64,000 nt of DNA from Isoetes taiwanensis (Eukaryota; Streptophyta; Lycopodiopsida; Isoetales; Isoetaceae): the NCBI GenBank assembly GCA_021234155.1, contig JAJEKV010000387.1:181608-245607 (forward strand), read 5' to 3'. This document shows, one piece after another, positions 57,200 through 64,000 of the stretch; the first letter of the stretch is position 1, and each line of letters opens with the position of its first letter. The position numbers and the translations under genes were made by a program. Under the pieces are notes generated by a model. It worked only from the letters and a program-made list of their open reading frames with translations, was not told the DNA's origin and searched no databases.

Positions 57200-58140
57200 T
57201 TAGTGAAGGGAATTATGTATAAGTCCCATCCTGTCCATTGGTGTTTAAATCTGGTCCCATTTCTCTTGCTAATAACAATGCCCATAAATTTTCTTCTTCC
57301 ATATTTTCCAAGCCATATATTAATTTTTCTTGGTTTCCAACATCGGCCTCTACACATCGAGAACAAAATCAACACTTATAGTATTTTGCGAATCTTGTTA
57401 TCTGATATAGCAAATTTTGTACTTGCATACCCACAAGCGAGGAACTTTTAGGTATAGATTAAGGAATAAGGGGTGAATATGCCTATCCAACAGCTCTCTC
57501 GTTGCGGAGTCACCCCATGTGAATGTGCACCCAAACCAAAGGGGGTTTAAGGTGGGTTTTAATTTAAATGTGTTGGACCCAATGGTTGTGTTAATTAATG
57601 TCAATGGTAGTTATGTGTTGGTTGTTAATGTCAATGGTTGTTATGTGTTGGGGGATTTAATTTTTATATGTTGGATGTTAATGATTTGTGTTGCAAAAAT
57701 TTTTTGGCCCTTGAGGGGCCTTAGGGCGTCCCCGGTGCGACAAAAATTTTAGAATTCAAACAAGAAAAAACTAGAATTCATTTGAGGTTTCATCACCTGT
57801 AGCTTTTGAATTTCATCACAATAAAACAAATAGAACATAAGTAAAAGTTACCATAAAGATAGAAGGATTGATCCCATTATTACGAAGTCATAAAGTTTGC
57901 AACACCCATACACAAACATTTTTCAACTGGAATTTAACAAAAGCTGACCTTTGGCCTCCATGGATTCTTGTGGTGAGAAACCAAAGTGGGAAACTTTTAC
58001 GCTTGTTAGCACAAAGGATCTAGACGCCTTGGAATTTTGCTTAATAACTGCCTCAAAATCTAAAAATGCATGGTAATTTTTGCAAGCTTCATGCGGGAAT
58101 GAGCCATAAAACAACATCCAATAAGCGCAATCTCAGATTA
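57200..58140. other. No gene; short repeats near 57590-57650
   Basis: GTTAATGTCAATGGT.GTTATGTGTTGG occurs twice in tandem (about 57596-57652). Otherwise AT-rich with short frames. Confidence 0.4.
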
Positions 58141-58364
58141 ATCGGTGGTAGGATGTGAAAGCCTACCAAACCAGCCGAAAAATTGCTGTTTTAGCATAGA
58201 TAACTTAACGAGAACATATCCATATCATGCACTATCAAAAGATCTCGGAGAGAGCTTTCCAACGCCAATAAAAAATCATCTCAAGCGAGCTCACGGATCA
58301 AAAGTTATGATAAGAAATGTGTTGCCGGCGGGGAAATTGCACTACATGCACCCTTCAAGCCCTT

Positions 58365-58492
58365 CATGTGCCCATTATGCATCACACACACAAAAAGAGG
58401 GCTTTTGTTGTGAGCCATTGGTTGTTGACCATTATGCACCACACGCACAAAAAAGGGCTTTTGTTGTGAGCCATTGGTTGTTGACCATTGGA
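58365..58492. repeat. Two tandem ~60-bp repeats
   Basis: GGGCTTTTGTTGTGAGCCAT plus TGGTTGTTGACCATT occurs at about 58399 and 58454, with ATTATGCA.CACAC.CACAAAAA before each. Confidence 0.85.
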
Positions 58493-58499
58493 AAAAAAA

Positions 58500-59635
58500 A
58501 AGGCTAAAATCAATGGCTCAGAAATGGTGCACTCTAGATGTACGCACTAGTACATCCATTTGAATACATCACGAAATCATAGGAAAACCTTAGTGAAAAG
58601 CGTACAAAAACACAAAGAAAACCCCCTGTTATTATGCTACATATACATACTCATGTGCTTCTTGTGCCTCGCTAGAGAGTCCAACTATAGTTTTAAGATT
58701 TCATCTTTTAATAAGTGCTCCAGACTCTTGGCATAGTCTTTAGCAGAGTACTTGCCAACCTCGAAATTCGTAAAAAATAAGTTCCCTGTAGTAAGCATTT
58801 AGTTATTGCAATCTCATATTTGTATATCATTCTTGACGAGTTAAATGTTTTCCTTGGGGATTATGAGGTTGTGGATTTAATATTTAAAGGTGTAGATCAA
58901 GAAACATATCAAGGCTTACATCATACGATGCTCAAGAAACACATGGAATAGGACCATTCACAAAGGAAAGCAATACTTTCGCAATAGAAACCCTTCAACC
59001 TACTTCAATACAGACATCTTAAATCACAATTCTTGTAAAGTATATGCCAAGCCCTACATTGTCTATTAAACCTGATGCTAGATTATACCACTTAAGACAC
59101 ATGATTGTCATGAACCTACAAAGAAACAAGGGTTTATGTGATGACCATGAACATATAGTGTGTGGCCATATCAATGTATGTGCATATTGTCATGCATACT
59201 ACTATTGGTGTTTCGTCACACATTATGATATGGTCATCACAACTACGTGGACCTGATGGCATTATATTGACTCTAGTTCTGCCATAAAGTGTGTTCCATC
59301 TATTGCTTTCACCATAATAGCACTTAGTTTTAGTAGGGGAAATTTTAGATACTTCAACTTTGAGTTTGTAAGGTGCCAGGCACTACGTGTATTACCCAAG
59401 TGCTATGGGCATAATGTTTTATAACTGTAGAGTTTGCATTATGCATTAGTAAAGATAATTACTTAGCTAATTGTTCTAACTTAGCCCGTTTGATGTTGTT
59501 CTCGGTTGTTCGAGCCCATTATATAGATACCAAGGCCTATTGGTCTATTTTTACTGTTTGGCCTATAGATCTTATTATTTTTCCACTATATCTTAAGGTG
59601 CACCACATGGATGATGTTAGGTATCCTGTTCTTGC
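58500..59635. other. No recognisable gene
   Basis: Short frames only (for example 59044-59256), without motifs. Confidence 0.3.
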
Positions 59636-59639
59636 ACTT

Positions 59640-60360
59640 GCCATGGTTTGAATCTCTTGACATTTGAAATCTTGTTGGAAAGAGCATTGCACTACATGGT
59701 TTGCGGTTGGGTTGTGCAACCGAGCCTTTGCTCGATGCTTGCCGATTCGATCCACGAGCTTTTGCAACAATATCTCAATGGTCGTTTTTCTCAAAAGATA
59801 TGGGACCTTGATTACTTTGGCCCAAGTGGCGGGTCATTATCATGTTTACATAAATCCCACCTTGGCACGGGGGCCCCAAGCTTATTTGCTTGCTTCATTG
59901 TCCAGGAACAAGCTTGTAGCTATTGCATCAATTCGCACGGGGTCCCCGCCAATTCTGGATTGAGGCGGGTAGATGGGGCGGCCACAATTGGCGAGAAGCA
60001 AGACTATGTTACTTTGCGATTCACGAGGTTATTGAAGATGAAAGCCATACTCGAAATCATTTTTGACCTTAGCATTCCATTCCACGCTTCCACAACTTCT
60101 CGAGCACCATCATTGCATGACTTGGCATTATACATACTTGAGGGTTCTAGATAAACATCCGCAATTCTTTGAGCCCTCGATGGTCATTATCTCTACGCTT
60201 GTCTAGTATCATCCTTCTTGCCAAAGGTTTTCCCTTGAAAAACCTTTGGAAGGTGGTTTTTAATCCTAGTAGTAATGATTGTACTAGCCCATTGTATGGG
60301 TCCCATGACCTATTGGTCTCCGTGGGCGTTAAAAATTTATTCTATTCTATTCTATTCTTA
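59640..60360 (+). pseudogene. 5'-truncated LINE copy: C-terminal region and 3' tail
   Basis: The plus strand reads AGHYHVYINPTLARGPQAYL and LVAIASIRTGSPPILD (about 59829-59960). These align with MAHYKEHINPVLARGPQLYL and LIASIRDGCPP of the LINE at 9.65 kb. A VIEDESHTR segment matching the zinc-knuckle region follows near 60030. The 3' tail begins with a strong stem (CCAAAGGTTTT...AAAACCTTTGG, about 60217-60246). It then has TGTATGGGTCCCATGACC, TTGGTCTCCGTGGGCGTTAA and (TTCTA)3. Many stops and shifts. Confidence 0.75.
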
Positions 60361-60945
60361 AAATTTATATTTTGGTGAGAGACTCGTGCGGAGGGAAAAA
60401 GGCCGATAGATAGGCATATCTTTCATCTGTGATTGCACTAAACATTTTGAAAAATATGTAAGGGGTATTGACCAATTTGATCGACTACCCACTAATAATA
60501 ATAAAAGAGGTTTTGTCATAGGAACAACCAGGGGCCCCTTTAAGGCGTCGTAAAATAAGAAAGGCAAATAGGAGGCAGCGTCGCGAAGTTTATCACCGGG
60601 ATAAAAAAACCCGCCCTTCGGTTTTCGATGAAAACCCTAATGATAAACTTTTCCCAAAGAAAAGCCAGCGGGTACATCAAAGTTGATATCATTGAAGAAA
60701 AGTCGAGGAAGCACGAGATGGAGGCCATGGTCGAGCGATTCATCTCAAACTCTATGGGAGAGTCGGACAAAAAGAAATAAATAGGCATGATCACGTGAAA
60801 GCGTGGAGAAAAGAAAACAAATAGAATGCATTAGGCGATAGAAAAGTAGCAACAAAGTCGCCATAAATTTGGATGAGATGACCCTGAAAAGAAACAACAT
60901 AAAAAGAAGCAATTAACTAAAAATAGAAGCCATCACGCCCGGCCG
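60361..60945. other. No firm gene
   Basis: The plus strand 60630-60780 is open and reads GYIKVDIIEEKSRKHEMEAM with VERFISNSMGESDKKK. It could be the end of an unknown protein or gag-like fragment; no motif. Confidence 0.25.
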
Positions 60946-60954
60946 TGAAGCCTC

Positions 60955-61085
60955 CCAAGGGGCTGGTCCATGACAAATCACAATCCTCCAATAAGAGAAG
61001 GGGGCTGGTCACCGAGCCACAGCGACATAACATCATATCTTAAAATAACATAACCTCTAAAATACGGAGGGGCTGGTCACGGTGC
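60955..61085. repeat. Three GGGGCTGGTC(C/A) repeats
   Basis: GGGGCTGGTCCATGAC, GGGGGCTGGTCACCGAG and GGGGCTGGTCACGGTG occur at intervals of about 45 and 65 bp. No other structure. Confidence 0.6.
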
Positions 61086-61635
61086 GAAACGTGATATAGA
61101 ATCACAAATCAAAATGAAAAAACATGAATGTAAACAACTTAGGTGGGTAGGGAGAGGCGAGACAAAAAAAAATTTGTGAGAAGGCGTCGATAATGGAGAA
61201 AAGAGCCCAAAAATGTATATATAGCCTCGTCTCTCCCAAAATGGCTATCAGGACGGTGTCGTCGAATCGCATGCATTCTTTGTCTTTTCTTATTTTTGAA
61301 GGATGAAAAAATGTCGATTAATCAAAAGTAGAAAATTGCACAATGTACATATCTCATCTAGTTGTATAAACACAAGAAGATGCCACTAGAACAATTAAAG
61401 CTTGTGTTAACTAGTTTAAAATTAATTTGAAGATACTAAATTAAAATATGGTCTCTCCGTTTGCTAATAGTTTTTTTTTTAAGTAATGTACATTATCTTA
61501 TCCGTATATACACAATTACGGCAATATTTACGTAAATTAAGGTCATGTCTATTAGAACCAAGAATAAACCTTCAAACTCAGTCCTCCATCCATAAGCGCC
61601 TAATTGTACATGATTGTTTCTTCTCTTACAAACTT
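61086..61635. other. No recognisable gene
   Basis: AT-rich; nothing identified. Confidence 0.35.
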
Positions 61636-61639
61636 TATC

Positions 61640-61752
61640 TAGTCAAGAGGGGTTTTTAATCTAGTAGTAATGATTGTACTAGCCCATTGTATGGGTCCCA
61701 TGACCTATTGGTCTCAGGTGAATGATTAAAAAACTATTCTATTCTATTCTTA
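61640..61752 (+). mobile_element. Solitary LINE 3' tail
   Basis: Matches the tail of the 59.64-60.36 kb copy from GGGGTTTTTAATCTAGTAGT through TGTATGGGTCCCATGACCTA and TTGGTCTC to a (TTCTA)-type end. Heavily 5'-truncated insertion of about 110 bp. Confidence 0.8.
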
Positions 61753-62530
61753 AACATTGAGAGATTATATTTGAAAATGACCTCAATTTAATCTTGATTA
61801 CGATGGAATACTCAGTGGTTCTAGTTCTAATGCCTTATATTGTCCTTCTTCTTTACAATGAGTATTAGAGCTACTTCAATGGAGATGTTAGCTCCTTCAA
61901 AGTCGATTGCCATAAGAAAGGCGGATGCACCAATATAACCTTATATTTGGATGCACCAACACTTTCATAGCATGAGTTCAATTTAAAAACATCATTAAAA
62001 GCTTGTTCAATGCCATGAATTGTAGGATTGGGCATCGAAACTTTGGATAAATTAGAGATACAACATTTGCCTTCATGTAATAAGCTTGTCCATCTAAGAT
62101 TAGGTCGTTTTAAGATATGTTCTAATCTTATAGATTCTAAACAATTATATGATTAGTGGTTATTTTTTTTATATTTAAGATCTTAGATTGTTGTTTTTGA
62201 TCTTTGAGATTGACAAGGACAATTCTAACAATGCTACCCTATTAGAGCCTTCAATAGAGTATCATCTTGCACAATGAAATCATATGCCAGATAATATTGG
62301 TCTATATAATAGAAAGGGAACACATAACTAAGCTAATTTCAGTATCATAGAGATAGTTGCTCAATTTAAGAAAACATATATTCTTAAGTTTTAAATGTAT
62401 GTAGGGATACACAAGAAGTAATTGCCTTTGGATATGATCCTGGGGAGTCCATGGTATGTAAAGCTCTCATGGAATTTTAATACAAACTTTATACATTTAA
62501 ATTATGAGAAAACATATCTACCTACTAAAT
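61753..62530. other. No recognisable gene
   Basis: AT-rich, short frames only. Confidence 0.35.
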
Positions 62531-62544
62531 CAACATGTTTGAAA

Positions 62545-62750
62545 AGAATAGAATAGAATAGAACAACAGAACATAGAATATGGGAATAGAATAGAATAGA
62601 ATAGAATAGAATAGAATAGAATAGAATAGAATAGAATAGAATAGAATAGAATAGAATAGAATAGAATAGAATAGAATAGAAGAATAAATTTGATGTTTAT
62701 CATCCATGGATAGTAAATGATCTATGGGACCCAATACAAGAACAATATGG
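62545..62750 (-). mobile_element. LINE 3' tail with long (TATTC)n end
   Basis: On the minus strand, TTGTATTGGGTCCCATAG and CCATGGATGATAAACATC are followed by more than 20 TATTC units (plus-strand AATAG, 62547-62680). It is the longest simple-repeat tail of the family in the window. Confidence 0.8.
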
Positions 62751-63130
62751 TAACATTTAACATAGCAGAATAAACCTCAATCCATAGATCATTCTGCGAA
62801 GGGTGAATTGCCCAAAAAGTTATTCTAAATTCATCAAAGACCCCCTTTCTTAAGTCATCATTGGTTTCGAGGAAAGATGCTTATATCTTTATACGGCCTT
62901 TAAGCTATAATATGAGCGAAATACATACTAGTTCAAAATAATGCTCCTCGTATCAATGATTTTTTATCGCTAGCCATATCTAATCTAACATATATATATG
63001 TTTTTATGTTTATAGCTTATCAACTTTTAGTTTGAGATCTACTGGGTTCCATTGGCTTTGGGGCATTATCCTCGGCATTTCGAGATGGACTGGGAGTTTC
63101 TATGCCAGGCGACTCACGGTCCAGATTGAT
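62751..63130. other. No recognisable gene
   Basis: Nothing identified before the minisatellite begins. Confidence 0.3.
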
Positions 63131-64000
63131 CGAATGGGAGGCGTCAGTCCAACGATCTTTCGGATAGAATCTAAAGGAAAAATGATAGAATATAAAGGGA
63201 ATCTTCACTTAGAAACTAAAGGGAATCTCATGAAATCTAAGAATATAAGGGAATCTTCATGAAATTTTTTTTTTAGAATCGGGAATCTAATAGGATTGCG
63301 GGCATCTTTCATAAAAAATGAGGGAATCTTCAGGAATCTTCATAGAATCGGGGAATCTCATAAAATTTGAGAGAGAATCTAATGGAATCTCATAAAATTT
63401 AAAAAGGAATCGAGGAATCTAAGAGAATCTAAGGGGAATCTTCATAGAATGCGGGGGAATCTGTGGGAATCTCTAGAATCTAAAGGGAATGGCGGGGAAT
63501 CAAAGGAATCTTCATAGTATCGAGGGAATCTAAAGGGAATCTCATAGAATCTAAGAATCTAGGGGAATCTTCTTGAATCTGATTGAATCTCATAAAATCT
63601 GAGGGAATCTTTATATAGAAAGGAAATCTCATAAAATCTAAAAGGAATCCAGGAAATCTTCATAAATCTGGGGAATCTAATAGAATTTCATAAATCTAAG
63701 GGAATCTGGCGGAATGTTGGTAGAATCTAGGGAATCTTCATAAATGTTTGAGAATCTAAGGAGTCTTCATCATAAAATCTAAAAGGGAATGTCATAAAAT
63801 CACGAGGAGATCTTTATAGATTAGGGAAATAGATCATAGAATCTAAGAGAATCTCATAAAAATCTAAAAAGGAATGAGGGGAATCTCGTAAAAATGTGGG
63901 GGAATCTTTATAGAGAATCGCCCAGTCTCTCTCATACAATCTAGGGGAATCTAAGAGAATCTTCATAGGAGAACGAGGGGAATGTCATAAAATATGAGGG
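63130..64000. repeat. GGAATCT-rich degenerate minisatellite, continuing past the right edge
   Basis: More than 50 variants of GGGAATCT(T)CATAGAATCTAA-like units of about 10-22 bp (GGGAATCTTCATAGAATC, AATCTCATAAAATCTAA and so on) fill the last 870 bp. Units vary in length and sequence. No coding signal. Confidence 0.95.

Noticed and set aside
62525-62734. Minus-strand frame with Ser-Ile-Leu-Phe-Tyr repeats
   Set aside because: It is the translated (TATTC)n tail of a LINE.

Overview
The window is nuclear DNA of a land plant with a large, repeat-rich genome. A seed-free lineage such as a fern fits, but that is inference: no lineage-diagnostic marker is present. The evidence for a plant is short GT-AG introns, a chloroplast-type BASS transporter gene, single exons of plant-like genes (LRR receptor, MATE transporter, MSH2, CNOT3) and plant-type Ty1/copia and Ty3/gypsy elements primed by a tRNA-iMet-like site. 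Coding density is very low and most of the sequence is decayed mobile DNA.

Layout. 1-1.1 kb: 5' half of an apparently intact BASS-family gene (minus strand, four exons, running off the left edge). 1.5-2.8 kb: a poly-T tract, a 144-bp tandem duplication and a decayed LINE reverse transcriptase. 3.7-8.1 kb: a pseudogene of a Crypton/DUF3504-like tyrosine recombinase on the minus strand, then unidentified broken coding stretches on the plus strand around a cluster of seven long palindromes. 9.65-13.96 kb: one sharply bounded GC-rich LINE with endonuclease, RT and zinc-knuckle regions, all frameshifted. 14-19 kb: microsatellite, foldback repeats, tandem duplications, two weak ORFs with signal peptides and an LTR scrap.

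19-29.1 kb: two copies of one Copia family head to head, forming a large inverted repeat. One arm is split by a young 4.27-kb non-coding LTR element (identical 158-bp LTRs, 5-bp TAGAG target duplication) that is itself a TRIM/LARD chimera. 30.9-33.8 kb: same-strand single-exon fragments of unrelated genes (LRR receptor, MATE, MSH2). 34.1-38.3 kb: Helitron-like 5' ends, long (TA)n tracts and tandem repeats. 38.3-39.6 kb: the gag-protease part of the same Copia family, with a GT-AG intron inside the protease D-S-G-A motif, between LTR pieces of opposite orientation. 40.8-43.8 kb: a 1.17-kb direct duplication with a 670-bp copy of DNA from 5 kb downstream in its middle. 44.9-48.3 kb: a CNOT3 first exon, a second Copia family (gag-protease) and a SINE-like tRNA-derived repeat. 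49-57.2 kb: L1 zinc-finger end, a long LTR with repeated CCAAT boxes, unclassified decayed ORFs and a Gypsy integrase. 59.6-64 kb: LINE 3' ends and a GGAATCT-rich minisatellite running off the right edge.

How the parts relate. LINE 3' tails sharing a core near TGGTCTCCGTGGACGATAAAA, each followed by a different short tandem repeat, recur about eleven times and mark repeated insertion of one LINE lineage. The Copia LTR contains a (TA)n block at which most LTR copies are broken. The only gene that looks intact is the BASS transporter; other host-gene similarity is single exons or damaged fragments.
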